Of a DNA stretch of 59,908 bases, positions 18,620-26,550 are shown piece by piece (position 1 is the first letter of the stretch; the number at the start of each line of letters is the position of its first letter). The notes under the pieces were generated by a model. That model did not search any database and had not been told where the DNA came from. It saw only the letters and a program-made list of their open reading frames with translations. The translations under genes and the position numbers were made by a program. Source of the DNA: a virus; the IMG/VR virus record IMGVR_UViG_3300033141_003139, positions 1-59,908 of that record. The stretch is one strand, 5' to 3'.

Positions 18620-18950
18620 TGAAAATAGCACGCTTTTTACAGCTCGACAGACAATAGGCCACCCTTTATAGTGTTAGCCTTTATTCAACGGATAGATTAG
18701 ATATAATTACCAGGCAACATGTTACTCTGCTCTCAGGCTGCTGGAAGTCGGGCCTGAAGCACTGATCCTCCTGGCCTTCTCCCTCCAGGAGGATCTTATT
18801 TTGCTTGAAAATAATCGTAAAATAATGCAAAAAAACTATAAAATAACCGCAAAAACGCCTTATTCCTGTATTATTACAGAGAGGCAGGTTTTATTGGAGC
18901 ATTCGCACCATACCTGGCTTTCATAGGCTCATGAACATGAGGAGACCAGC
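18620..18950. other. 331-base intergenic region between late and early genes
   Basis: It holds a rho-independent terminator (18764-18803), an A-rich stretch (18805-18850) and a small inverted repeat CTGTA-TTATT... at 18866-18879. I see no good promoter; TTGCTT at 18801 has only TAATGC 16 bases downstream. No convincing gene on either strand. Confidence 0.6.
18764..18803 (+). terminator. Rho-independent terminator of the late operon
   Basis: GATCCTCCTGG (18764-18774) pairs perfectly with CCAGGAGGATC (18785-18795) around a 10-base loop and is followed by TTATTTT. Confidence 0.88.
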
Positions 18951-19181
18951 ATGAGCAAGAATGAAAATGGCAGTGACGTAGTGACAGATGCCGAGAGAAC
19001 GCAAAAGCGTGGCAAATTTCTTGATGCCCTTAAGTGGCATGCCAGTATGCACCTCCAGGAAGTGGCGTATGGGTTTTTCTTCGCTGCGGGGATGCTAGCA
19101 CTGAACGTCCTCGTTGGAGGGATAGCAGGTAAACCAAAGAGGCTGACAAGGCCTCCCCAGGATGATGGTCCTGGGGCATGA
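18951..19181 (+). CDS. Small single-span membrane protein
   Basis: 76 residues after TGAGGAG. A charged N-terminus, one hydrophobic helix (about residues 39-57, AYGFFFAAGMLALNVLVGG) and a basic/Pro C-terminus. A class-III holin or a membrane anchor is possible, but no family can be assigned. It stands alone between two terminators. An 8-bp hairpin (CCCCAGGA/TCCTGGGG) lies inside its last codons. Confidence 0.6.
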   Translation: MSKNENGSDVVTDAERTQKRGKFLDALKWHASMHLQEVAYGFFFAAGMLALNVLVGGIAGKPKRLTRPPQDDGPGA

Positions 19182-19192
19182 TTTCGGACATA

Positions 19193-19225
19193 GGGGTAAC
19201 TCGATTATGAGTTGCCCCTTTTTTT
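19193..19225 (+). terminator. Rho-independent terminator
   Basis: GGGGTAACTC (19193-19202) pairs with GAGTTGCCCC (19209-19218) with one G-U, six-base loop, followed by seven T. Confidence 0.9.
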
Positions 19226-19246
19226 AGCAGCATAAGGAAAAACAAA

Positions 19247-19399
19247 ATGTATGAGAGTTCAAAAAACATAAACCTTTGTGATGTTTGTGTATTGACCGCA
19301 GCCCAAGTTGTAACTACCTTGGCCACATTCGCTATATGTTATGGCATTGGCGAATTGCTCAATAGAGCATATAAGTGGACTAAAAATCGGGTAAAATGA
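19247..19399 (+). CDS. Very small membrane protein (50 aa)
   Basis: ATG at 19247 after AAGGA (eight bases). The 50-residue product has one hydrophobic segment (AAQVVTTLATFAICYGIGELL) and a basic C-terminus (KWTKNRVK). Its stop overlaps the next start as ATGA, which supports translation. It lies directly after the terminator at 19193, so it may depend on read-through or an unseen promoter. Confidence 0.58.
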   Translation: MYESSKNINLCDVCVLTAAQVVTTLATFAICYGIGELLNRAYKWTKNRVK

Positions 19400-19719
19400 A
19401 CCTACCTCAAGCACGAAGGATGTCCAACGAGAGCAAACTCTTGTTGGAACAGCTTTGGGCAGGATCATGGAAAGCAACAGTTATTGCTAATCCTGCTAAG
19501 GAAGCCTACATCTATTTCCTGAGATGCTTATGCTCTGAAGCTAAAGCATCAAAATGCAAGTGGATTATAATGGGAATACGGGCTTATTATCAACGTCGTG
19601 GGCGATCATATATGCCCGACGTGATATTTTTAGACCGTAAAACTTTGAGTACGTGGTCAGCAAAACATCTCGATAACATGAGTGAAGGCTGGCTGCGTTA
19701 CCTGGAGTCCAGCCTATGA
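19396..19719 (+). CDS. Hypothetical protein
   Basis: 107 residues, ATGA overlap on both sides, helical, with basic and aromatic residues (MGIRAYYQRRGRSYMPDVIF). No family recognised. Coupled with the genes at 19247 and 19716 in a small operon of early accessory genes. Confidence 0.6.
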   Translation: MNLPQARRMSNESKLLLEQLWAGSWKATVIANPAKEAYIYFLRCLCSEAKASKCKWIIMGIRAYYQRRGRSYMPDVIFLDRKTLSTWSAKHLDNMSEGWLRYLESSL

Positions 19720-20024
19720 AATACCGTTATGTTACCTGGTGGACAAACGCTAGCCAAGAGCAACGGTCAAGTATCGTTGACAAAGCCCGTCTTATCTACG
19801 GCGGGTTTCGGCTGGAGGCTTGTAAGAGATGGACTGTGCCAGGCAAAGCTGTTTCAGATGAGCCTCTAAAGATGCTGTACGAGCATGAATGGCAGCATCT
19901 TAGTCCGTCGGAGAGATCTGCAATTGAGCGGACGCTGTATTACACGTGGAGAAAGAAGTACAACGTCCCAGCGAACAGAATTGAATGGCCTGCAAACGTT
20001 AGCAGCAGACCGTTCCTGAGCTAA
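19716..20024 (+). CDS. Hypothetical protein
   Basis: 102 residues, ATGA overlap with the previous gene. Rich in Trp, Tyr and Arg; helical segments QEQRSSIVDKARLIYGGF and SPSERSAIERTLYYTWRKKY. No family recognised. Followed by a long terminator hairpin. Confidence 0.58.
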   Translation: MKYRYVTWWTNASQEQRSSIVDKARLIYGGFRLEACKRWTVPGKAVSDEPLKMLYEHEWQHLSPSERSAIERTLYYTWRKKYNVPANRIEWPANVSSRPFLS

Positions 20025-20033
20025 GGCTAAATA

Positions 20034-20115
20034 AGCCCCCCTCCTCTTGAGGGTGCTCTTACTGCAACTCGCAGTGAGCGTACTCTTGAGGGGAGGGGGG
20101 CTGTCGTTTTTTTTT
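20034..20115 (+). terminator. Very long terminator hairpin
   Basis: AGCCCCCCTCC (20034-20044) pairs perfectly with GGAGGGGGGCT (20092-20102). With G-U pairs and one mismatch the stem continues inward to ACTGC/GCAGT, about 30 pairs in all around a 5-base loop. Nine T follow at 20107-20115. Confidence 0.88.
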
Positions 20116-20127
20116 CGTAAAACACCC

Positions 20128-20156
20128 TTGCTTTTACCAGGCGTATCAACTATAAT
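20128..20156 (+). promoter_or_regulatory. Strong promoter TTGCTT-N17-TATAAT for the replication operon
   Basis: TTGCTT at 20128-20133, exactly 17 bases, then a perfect TATAAT at 20151-20156, just after a strong terminator and before the replication gene set. This is the best sigma-70-type match in the window. Confidence 0.8.
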
Positions 20157-20329
20157 CAATAGACTACTAAGAGGGAGAAATCAATGTACCTGCCTACTAA
20201 GTTTCCGTTGGTTATATAGCAATACATACTAATTTCACAAGGAGGAAATCAGTTCTAATGTAAAGTAACTACCTGCCGTCGTAAACATTTCATTGATGAT
20301 ATTATGTATCATTTACAGGAGTCAGCCAA
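20157..20329 (+). other. Leader region with tiny SD-preceded reading frames
   Basis: After the promoter at 20128 there is an 11-codon frame at 20184-20219 (starts MYLPTK) behind GAGGGAG. Then comes AAGGAGG at 20239-20245, followed at 20258 by ATG directly adjoining a TAA stop. The leader may control translation or ribosome loading; no larger gene is visible. Confidence 0.4.
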
Positions 20330-20497
20330 ATGCCTAAGGGCAAACACCATACTTCGTGGAACGTATGGGTAGAAAACATATTGCTGGTGGGTTCTTTCCT
20401 GCTGGCCGTGGGCACCGCCCTCATAGAATTCGTCACAACTTTCAGGGAAAAAAAGAAGGAGCACCAGGATGACAACAAAACTGAGGCCGAGAACTAG
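20330..20497 (+). CDS. Small single-span membrane protein (55 aa)
   Basis: ATG at 20330 after AGGAG with eight bases spacing. One hydrophobic helix (NILLVGSFLLAVGTALIEF) between a His/Lys-rich N-terminus and a charged C-terminus (FREKKKEHQDDNK). It overlaps the next gene by 29 bases in another frame. No family; could be a small holin-like or host-membrane protein. Confidence 0.58.
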   Translation: MPKGKHHTSWNVWVENILLVGSFLLAVGTALIEFVTTFREKKKEHQDDNKTEAEN

Positions 20498-20744
20498 AAC
20501 GGTTTACGTCAGCGATGGTTTACACGAGGCCTTCCAGAGACTTGATACATTGGCAGGTAACAAGGGTATCAGTTTCGGAAAAGCAATGGAGTTAGCTCTC
20601 AAAAGAGGCCTCCGAATGAAAGCTCCTGATTTTGCCAAGCGTAAGAAAAAACAGAAAGCAGATAAATCTGCTAAGGCTAAGGCTCGTACCACCAAGGGTC
20701 AAGCTGCTGCAAAAAAGGCTGCTACAAAAATGGTAAGCAAATAA
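20469..20744 (+). CDS. Small basic DNA-binding-like protein
   Basis: 91 residues after AAGGAG. Residues 10-50 (RTVYVSDGLHEAFQRLDTLA...) have the strand-helix-helix pattern of a ribbon-helix-helix fold. The C-terminal 35 residues are Lys/Ala repeats, like the tail of histone H1 or HU-like proteins. Probably binds DNA; it may be a regulator or a nucleoid-like protein of the replication operon. Confidence 0.6.
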   Translation: MTTKLRPRTRTVYVSDGLHEAFQRLDTLAGNKGISFGKAMELALKRGLRMKAPDFAKRKKKQKADKSAKAKARTTKGQAAAKKAATKMVSK

Positions 20745-20745
20745 C

Positions 20746-21654
20746 ATGGCTAAACCAAAAATAATAAGTCTTACTTATAGTTCCCAGGACGCATTCTGGC
20801 ATTGTCCGATGAAGTACTACTGGAGTTACGAGGAACAAATAGCTACGTTAGTTCCAGCTGTCTACTTCGTGGTGGGTGGTGCAGGGCACGCTGGACTTGC
20901 CTCACTTCTTGCTAATAACAACGTAGAACTAGCTGAAAAGGCTGTCCAGAATTATTTTCGTGGTATACGCAAGTATGACCCTCCGTGGGATCCCACCAGG
21001 TATTGCCAGATGACACGAGCGTTGATACGGGCATACAGTCAGCAATACAGCCCCGTTCGTCTTGAAGAAGGTGAAGGACCTTTCAGCTTTGAACTAGGCG
21101 AAGTTGATGGGCATACGCTGGTCATTGAAGGACGCTTCGATGCTATCCAGAAAAAAGGTCGTAAACGTGAACTCATCGAGCACAAGTTCCTGGAATCGAC
21201 TTTACCAGATGACGAGGCATTGCTGTCGATGGATCGCCAGGTCACCACGTATATAATGGGAGCCAGGGAAGATCGCAACTGGAAGCTGTCAGGCGTTACT
21301 TATAACATTATATACAAGCCTAACATGTCATCTCGTACCAAGTGGACACGGCGGAAGGATAATGAAAGCTGGGAGCAGTATACCAATAGAATTGCCGAGC
21401 ATATTCTGAAATATCCTGGCAAGTACTTTGATCGAATACGAATGAAGAGGAACTCCAAGGATATTCAAGAACTTAAGCAGCATTATTTTTATACGGCTCA
21501 TCGTATCCTAAAATGTCGCCGTGACAAAACATGGGCCAAGCCATCCAGCATCTTTCGTTGTCGTTTCTGTGAATTCAAGCCGCTTTGCTTAGGACGGAAA
21601 GGAGCATCAAAGAAGTTTCGGAGAAAGACGGCGTTGCATGAGGAGCTAGAATGA
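20746..21654 (+). CDS. PD-(D/E)XK nuclease, Cas4/RecB-like with 4Fe-4S cysteines
   Basis: 302 residues. The start TYSSQDAFWHCPMKYYW is the usual entry of RecB-family nucleases. Catalytic residues: Asp132 in EGRFDAI and Glu145-x-Lys147 in LIEHK. Four cysteines, Cys20 and Cys272-x2-Cys275-x5-Cys281, form the Cas4/AddB iron-sulfur pattern. Probably a 5'-3' exonuclease acting in recombination with the RecA-like ATPase downstream. A second nuclease of this superfamily, without the cysteine cluster, lies at 34311. Confidence 0.86.
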   Translation: MAKPKIISLTYSSQDAFWHCPMKYYWSYEEQIATLVPAVYFVVGGAGHAGLASLLANNNVELAEKAVQNYFRGIRKYDPPWDPTRYCQMTRALIRAYSQQYSPVRLEEGEGPFSFELGEVDGHTLVIEGRFDAIQKKGRKRELIEHKFLESTLPDDEALLSMDRQVTTYIMGAREDRNWKLSGVTYNIIYKPNMSSRTKWTRRKDNESWEQYTNRIAEHILKYPGKYFDRIRMKRNSKDIQELKQHYFYTAHRILKCRRDKTWAKPSSIFRCRFCEFKPLCLGRKGASKKFRRKTALHEELE

Positions 21655-21878
21655 GTCAAAGCGATCTGCATATTATTGATAACTTGCTCTTAGCAATGCT
21701 ACAAACAGAAGAAACCCATGATATTGAAGTTCTTAAGCGGCATTGGGGTAGTTGCGTCTATGATGCACTTGACAGACTCCACGAAGCTTGGAACAGTAGA
21801 GAGATGAAATCTATTACTGCTACCTGGTCTATCTACTTCGCCAAGTTGGATGGGACCCCTTATGAAAGGCTGGAATAA
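21651..21878 (+). CDS. Small hypothetical helical protein
   Basis: 75 residues, ATGA overlap with the nuclease gene. Mostly helical and mildly acidic. No family recognised. Its coupling suggests a role in the recombination module. Confidence 0.58.
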   Translation: MSQSDLHIIDNLLLAMLQTEETHDIEVLKRHWGSCVYDALDRLHEAWNSREMKSITATWSIYFAKLDGTPYERLE

Positions 21879-21993
21879 TAGACATAATGACACCTGAACA
21901 TCCTCGTTGCTATAGAGAATGGGCATAAGGAGATAGCAAGACTATTAAGTACACACATGAAATACAGGAAGTTCCCTGATATAGGAGACCTGA

Positions 21994-22797
21994 ATGCCAA
22001 GACTTAAACTAGCAAAACCTGTCTTCGAGATACCAACGAAAATAACAGACTACCTTGTACTAATACACGGGGGCCCAGGCATCGGTAAAAGTTCTTTTGC
22101 TGCCCAAACGCCTGACCATTACATCTTCGACTTCGAGCATGGTTACAAGGCTCTGCCATATCGAGGCGAGTTCATCTCCAATGGATGGACTGGAGATGTA
22201 CCATCAGGTGCTCCCTTCGAGCATATGTGGGATGTGTTAGCCCTTTGTAAAGATGCCAAAGACATAACAACAATTATCATAGACCCAGCCGAAGCTTGGT
22301 TCGAGATGGTCTGTGCCTACGTTTGTTCAAATTCAGGGACTACTCACATTAACACAGGGCCCCTCAAATATGGCGTAGGATATAAATTCGCTTGCGATGA
22401 AATCCGTAATATATTAAACGAGACGCAAAACTTAGGCATGAACGTGCTTCTGGTGAGCCACTCCAGGGAGATTGAGATTGAAGAAGGAGATCTTAAGTAC
22501 TCCAAGTCCGTCCCTGATTTTCCCGCGTCAGCAAGGAAGGTGCTTATGGACCTTCCAGACTTGGTTCTTTACTTCGGCTGGGAACGGTTCGATGAAAAAG
22601 GAGAAGTTCTCGAAGAGCCAGAACGCCACATCTACGCACAACCATCTGAAGATTTCGAGGCGAAATCCCGTATCATGTCGTTTGAAGGTTGTAGCATGGG
22701 CAACAGCCCCCAGGAAGCCCGTGCTAACTTCGAGGCAGCATTCGAGAAAGCAATAAAGCAGGAACAAAAAGCCTGGGGTTCTAAAAGGAGGAAATAA
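21994..22797 (+). CDS. RecA-like AAA ATPase (Sak4-type recombinase)
   Basis: 267 residues after AGGAG. Walker A is GGPGIGKS near residue 27; Walker B is TIIIDPAEAW near residue 90; a later strand NVLLVSHSREIE is typical. Length and layout fit phage Sak4-like single-strand annealing/recombination ATPases (AAA_24). It would act with the Cas4-like nuclease and the DUF669 ssDNA-binding protein. Confidence 0.84.
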   Translation: MPRLKLAKPVFEIPTKITDYLVLIHGGPGIGKSSFAAQTPDHYIFDFEHGYKALPYRGEFISNGWTGDVPSGAPFEHMWDVLALCKDAKDITTIIIDPAEAWFEMVCAYVCSNSGTTHINTGPLKYGVGYKFACDEIRNILNETQNLGMNVLLVSHSREIEIEEGDLKYSKSVPDFPASARKVLMDLPDLVLYFGWERFDEKGEVLEEPERHIYAQPSEDFEAKSRIMSFEGCSMGNSPQEARANFEAAFEKAIKQEQKAWGSKRRK

Positions 22798-22800
22798 CCA

Positions 22801-23235
22801 ATGAAGAATAGGAACTTGGCACACAGCGACAATTGGGCTACACCAAAAGCATTGTACGATAAGCTGGACGCCGAGTTCCATTTCAACTTTGATCCTTGTC
22901 CGTTGCACGATGGTCCAATTGCTCCTGAACAAGATGGCCTGCTCATACCGTGGGGAACTCGGAACTTTATCAATCCGCCATACAGCCGAAAACTAAAGGA
23001 GGCATTTGTACACAAGGCTGTCGAAGAGGCCGCAAAAGGCAAACTATGTGTGATGTTACTACCAGTGAGTACTAGTACCGTGCTTTTCCACGAATGGATA
23101 CAGCCGAATGCAAGCGAGATTCGATTCTTAAGAGGCAGGGTAAAGTTTTCAGGTTATAATACCAAGGGTGAATGGGTGACGGACAAGGCAGGTATGCATG
23201 ATAGCATGGTTGTGATTTTTGATGGGAGGAAGTAA
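22801..23235 (+). CDS. Phage DNA N6-adenine methyltransferase (Dam-type)
   Basis: 144 residues after AAAGGAGG. It has the features of the compact phage Dam family: DNWATPKALYDKLDAEF at the N-terminus, FNFDPCPLHDG, and the catalytic NPPY motif in FINPPYSRKLKEAF. It uses S-adenosylmethionine to methylate adenine in DNA, often to escape host restriction. The recognition sequence cannot be read from the protein. Confidence 0.87.
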   Translation: MKNRNLAHSDNWATPKALYDKLDAEFHFNFDPCPLHDGPIAPEQDGLLIPWGTRNFINPPYSRKLKEAFVHKAVEEAAKGKLCVMLLPVSTSTVLFHEWIQPNASEIRFLRGRVKFSGYNTKGEWVTDKAGMHDSMVVIFDGRK

Positions 23236-23432
23236 TGGAAGCAACGGTCGAAGGTAACGAGTTGACCTTGAAAATCCACCTGGCGAAGCTGGACGAGGCT
23301 CCGATTTCCAAGCAGGGTAAATCTCGTGTAGTAGCTTCATCACATGGATTTCAGCACTTGGTGGTCTATGAAGGAGCATCATTGGCCATCAATTACAATA
23401 TCACTGCTCCAATTACACAGAAAGGGCAATAG
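23235..23432 (+). CDS. Small hypothetical protein
   Basis: 65 residues; its start overlaps the methyltransferase stop (TAATG). Beta-rich, with VEGNELTLKIHLAKLDEAPISKQGKSRVVAS, a pattern common to small conserved phage proteins of unknown function. Confidence 0.6.
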   Translation: MEATVEGNELTLKIHLAKLDEAPISKQGKSRVVASSHGFQHLVVYEGASLAINYNITAPITQKGQ

Positions 23433-23434
23433 AC

Positions 23435-23962
23435 ATGGCAAGACGTAGTTCAAAACCGAAGTCGGAATTTACTGGATTGACAGCGGCATGGAAGAAAACC
23501 AAGGCAAGAGAACGTCCTGACTTCACTGACCTGCCTGTAGGCTCTTACCAGTTTGAGATCACGAATGCTGAAGTCAAGGAGACCAAGGCTGGTAACTCGC
23601 TCCGGTTGTGGGCGACGTGCGTAGTTGTCGGTGGCGATTATGAAGGTCGCACCACGACTAAGAGCTGGACGCTGGCATCTATCGAATTGAAACCAGCTGG
23701 CCGTGGCAGTAAAACGAAGGTCAAGAGCTATGAATGGGACGAGATGGGCCTTGAATACCTGATGACCGACATGATTACGTTGGGCATCGCTGAAGACGAG
23801 AAAGATGCCCGCACGTTCGACCCCGCCACAGAAGTAGCAGAGGCAATGGTGGGATTGGTCTTCGATGGAGCTATCGTAGAAAGTAAGAAGGTCGACAGGG
23901 ATGGAAAGCCTTATCGTAACATTTACGTCAATGGCTTGGTAACTGAAGAGCATAGACTCTAA
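23435..23962 (+). CDS. DUF669-like single-strand DNA-binding protein
   Basis: 175 residues. The pattern FTDLPVGSYQFEITNAEVKETKAGNSLRLWATCVVVGGDYEGRT matches DUF669 proteins, OB-fold ssDNA-binding proteins found beside phage recombinases. The C-terminus is less acidic than in many SSBs. It lies in the recombination/replication module, two genes after Sak4. A second DUF669 gene is at 35164. Confidence 0.72.
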   Translation: MARRSSKPKSEFTGLTAAWKKTKARERPDFTDLPVGSYQFEITNAEVKETKAGNSLRLWATCVVVGGDYEGRTTTKSWTLASIELKPAGRGSKTKVKSYEWDEMGLEYLMTDMITLGIAEDEKDARTFDPATEVAEAMVGLVFDGAIVESKKVDRDGKPYRNIYVNGLVTEEHRL

Positions 23963-23981
23963 GTCCAGTAACTTAAAAGGT

Positions 23982-24042
23982 GCCTGGGGCTTCTTCATTG
24001 CATTATCTCCTCGATGCAACAGACAAGAGAGAAGCCCCAGGC
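23982..24042 (+). promoter_or_regulatory. Perfect 13-bp stem before the PTPS-like gene
   Basis: GCCTGGGGCTTCT (23982-23994) pairs perfectly with AGAAGCCCCAGGC (24030-24042). Inside are TTGCAT and ATGCAA, which form a second 6-bp stem. The structure ends three bases before the ribosome binding site (TAGGAG) of the next gene and has no T-run. It may control translation or protect mRNA ends. Confidence 0.55.
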
Positions 24043-24057
24043 CATAGGAGATTATAT

Positions 24058-24411
24058 ATGCCGCCGTTATTCACGTTCAAAACAGAAACCACGTTTCAAG
24101 CTGCTCATGACATCGAAGGGATGCATGGTCATACCTGGAAGGTTGAAGCTACTTTTCTGTTCAGTGTGATCAACCCTGAGACTAATAAGGTAGCTGATTT
24201 CACGCTTTACAAGGAGGCCCTCGATAATGTAGCAAGAAAGGTTCATAATACTATTCTCAACGAAGCATTAGCAACAGCTCACCCTACCGCAGAGAAGCTC
24301 TGCTTGTGGTTCAGTGAGCAGCTTAAAGCAGAAGGTTATCCACCGCGTGAAGTGACTATTTACGAAGGAGATGAGTCCAGCGTATCGTATCGCATTGAAC
24401 GCTCTCTTTAG
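24058..24411 (+). CDS. 6-pyruvoyl-tetrahydropterin synthase-like enzyme, PTPS-III type
   Basis: 117 residues from ATG 24058, which follows TAGGAG; an earlier in-frame start would run through the hairpin. Zinc-binding residues are His17 (FQAAH), His23 and His25 (HGHTW). The usual catalytic Cys of QueD/PTPS (CxxxHGH) is missing; instead Glu20 gives ExxHGH. This is the signature of PTPS-III enzymes, which make 6-hydroxymethyl-dihydropterin and can bypass FolB in folate synthesis (family knowledge). No other folate or queuosine gene is visible here, so it would use host substrate. Confidence 0.78.
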   Translation: MPPLFTFKTETTFQAAHDIEGMHGHTWKVEATFLFSVINPETNKVADFTLYKEALDNVARKVHNTILNEALATAHPTAEKLCLWFSEQLKAEGYPPREVTIYEGDESSVSYRIERSL

Positions 24412-24414
24412 CTA

Positions 24415-24681
24415 ATGACACCCCGCATACTAATATCCTGGCATTCCCTTGACCAGTTGAGTTTACGTGGCCTTGACTTCTGGCAGCGCCACAGTGACCC
24501 CAACGAGGGTATGGTTACTTTTCTCAAGCGAAAGGCCGTCGAAGCCTGTCACCAAGGTGACGTGCTTGAACATATCAAGGGTATTGCCAAGGTATCGTAT
24601 GCGGGGTATATTTGGATCTTCAGGACAAGTGATGACCCACGAACATATTACTTGAAAACGCTCTACAAGAGAAACTCATAG
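24415..24681 (+). CDS. Hypothetical protein between PTPS-like and polymerase genes
   Basis: 88 residues, four bases after the PTPS stop, with its own stop adjoining the polymerase start. Mixed helix/strand; the end AKVSYAGYIWIFRTSDD is strand-rich. No family recognised. Confidence 0.55.
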   Translation: MTPRILISWHSLDQLSLRGLDFWQRHSDPNEGMVTFLKRKAVEACHQGDVLEHIKGIAKVSYAGYIWIFRTSDDPRTYYLKTLYKRNS

Positions 24682-26550
24682 ATGGCTACTGATAATTTCG
24701 ACCTCGAAGAATTTGTCGCTTTTGATACTGAAACCACCGGCCTTAAGATGTGGCATCCACCAGGCGTCAGCGTCTTGACTTACTCGTCGAAGGACTGCTG
24801 TGGGAACGTTACTATTTCAGATAAGACCGAGGGTCTTTCACCTGAAAACCTTACCAGGTTGGTTAAGGAGACAGCCAGTTACAAAATGCCATTTGCGCAT
24901 AACTTAAAGTATGATCTGAGCGTGCTGGATGCCAATGGCGTAGACATTTCCTTGCTGGATCATGCTAACTGTACCATGCTGATGGCTCACCTTAGCAATG
25001 AGCACGAAGCATCACTACAGCAGGAAACCTTGTATGTAAGAAAACTAGGGCTTCCAGTAGATGATGCCGACGAGATGGACGCCTGGTTGAAAGAGCATGG
25101 TCTTACCAAGGGCGAAATGGTGAAAGTACCACCCAGGATACGCAAAAAATATGCAGTAGGCGACGTGCATCGTTGCTTGAGCCTGGGTGTACATTATGCT
25201 CCAATAATCAACCGCCGTGATTACAAGACTGAAATGCAAGTACTTCGTATTCTCATCAAAATGGAAAAGCGTGGCATCTTGCTAGACATATCTAAAGTCG
25301 AGGCTATTAGACAAAAGACACAACGGCAACTGGCCCGTCTTATCAGGAAATGGGGTCTTATTGACGCTGGTCCTTACTGGAAGCTCGAACGAGAATTACT
25401 CCACGAGGGATATAGCATCAAGAGAGCACGACAGAAAGCCAGTAACAAGATGAAGAAAGCTATCAACGACGCCGGTGGTATCAACCTGGGAAGTTCAGCA
25501 CAGGTTGGCAGCGTATTGCTCCAGGAGGGTTTCGCCCTTGAAGAGCTTCACAAAACTGAGACTGGAGCCATATCTGGTGCTGGTAAACACATGAAAGAAC
25601 TGGCACGACAGGGCAGCAAGGTAGCAAAAGCACGTATTGTTTACATGCAGTTAGGTAAATTACTAGGCACTTACCTTGACCAGTTGGAAGATGCTGCTGA
25701 TTGTAACTCGGTTATACATACCAACTACAACCAGACCGTGACTGTTACGGGCAGGTTGAGCAGTGATAACCCTAACCTGCAAAACGTGGCTACAGATGAA
25801 GGTCCTTACAAGGGAGTTCGTGAGCTATTTATATGCAGGCCAGGACACGAGTTGTTTTTTATCGACTATCGTGGCCTCCAGCTTAGGATTGCTGCTCATT
25901 ATGCCAGGGACGAGATCTTCCAGGATATTGTGTCTAATCATGACGATGTTCATGGAGCCGTAGCTAAAATGGTCGGATTGACGGGTAAGCGTGGTCGACT
26001 CCAAGCTAAAGGCGTAGTATTCGGCACCCTGTTCGGACGAACCCCTTACGGCTTATGGAAAGACCCATCATTAAAGCTGAAAAGCCTGGATGATGCAGAA
26101 CGACTCAGGGCTAAAGTACTAGGCTTCATGCCAGGGCTTGAGCGTAAGATACGAGAACTCCAAGAGGAATATGCTGCTTGTGGACACATTGAAGATGATT
26201 TTGGCAGGTTATACAGGCCGCTTGAACTAAAGGACTTGCTCGTGAACCTCGTTCAGGGTACTGAGGCAAGTCTCGTAAAGCGTGCCATGGTAAAGACTTA
26301 TCCAGTTGTAACAGACTTCGGTGGTCATACAATCCTGCAAATACACGACGAAATAGTATTCGAGGTGCCGATGAAAGGAAAGCGTCTTGCCAGTCGCCGC
26401 CGTAAAATAGCGACTGCACTAGGAGCCGCTATGGTAGAAGATGCACGACACCTGGAAGTACCATTAAAGGTACAAGTAAAAGTTACACAAACAAATTGGG
26501 CAGAGGCTGCAACCATATTACAATTTGATAGCAACAAAGGAGTATGTTAA
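24682..26550 (+). CDS. polA: DNA polymerase A with 3'-5' exonuclease
   Basis: 622 residues. Exonuclease motifs: FDTETTG (residue about 15), HNLKYDLSVL (about 75) and YAVGDVHRCL (about 155). Polymerase motif A is DYRGLQLR at 395-402; motif B has Arg439, Lys443 and Phe447 (E. coli Phe762 position) with Phe451 in place of Tyr766. Motif C is HDE at 555-557. The steric-gate Glu of motif A (E. coli Glu710) is replaced by Gln400. It is the replicative polymerase of the phage, in an operon with Sak4, SSB and a P-loop ATPase. No 5'-nuclease domain is present. Confidence 0.93.
   Translation: MATDNFDLEEFVAFDTETTGLKMWHPPGVSVLTYSSKDCCGNVTISDKTEGLSPENLTRLVKETASYKMPFAHNLKYDLSVLDANGVDISLLDHANCTMLMAHLSNEHEASLQQETLYVRKLGLPVDDADEMDAWLKEHGLTKGEMVKVPPRIRKKYAVGDVHRCLSLGVHYAPIINRRDYKTEMQVLRILIKMEKRGILLDISKVEAIRQKTQRQLARLIRKWGLIDAGPYWKLERELLHEGYSIKRARQKASNKMKKAINDAGGINLGSSAQVGSVLLQEGFALEELHKTETGAISGAGKHMKELARQGSKVAKARIVYMQLGKLLGTYLDQLEDAADCNSVIHTNYNQTVTVTGRLSSDNPNLQNVATDEGPYKGVRELFICRPGHELFFIDYRGLQLRIAAHYARDEIFQDIVSNHDDVHGAVAKMVGLTGKRGRLQAKGVVFGTLFGRTPYGLWKDPSLKLKSLDDAERLRAKVLGFMPGLERKIRELQEEYAACGHIEDDFGRLYRPLELKDLLVNLVQGTEASLVKRAMVKTYPVVTDFGGHTILQIHDEIVFEVPMKGKRLASRRRKIATALGAAMVEDARHLEVPLKVQVKVTQTNWAEAATILQFDSNKGVC

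Noticed and set aside
24058-24411. QueD and a 7-deazaguanine DNA-modification pathway
   Set aside because: The catalytic Cys is absent (ExxHGH) and no QueC, QueE, FolE or DpdA-like gene is visible.
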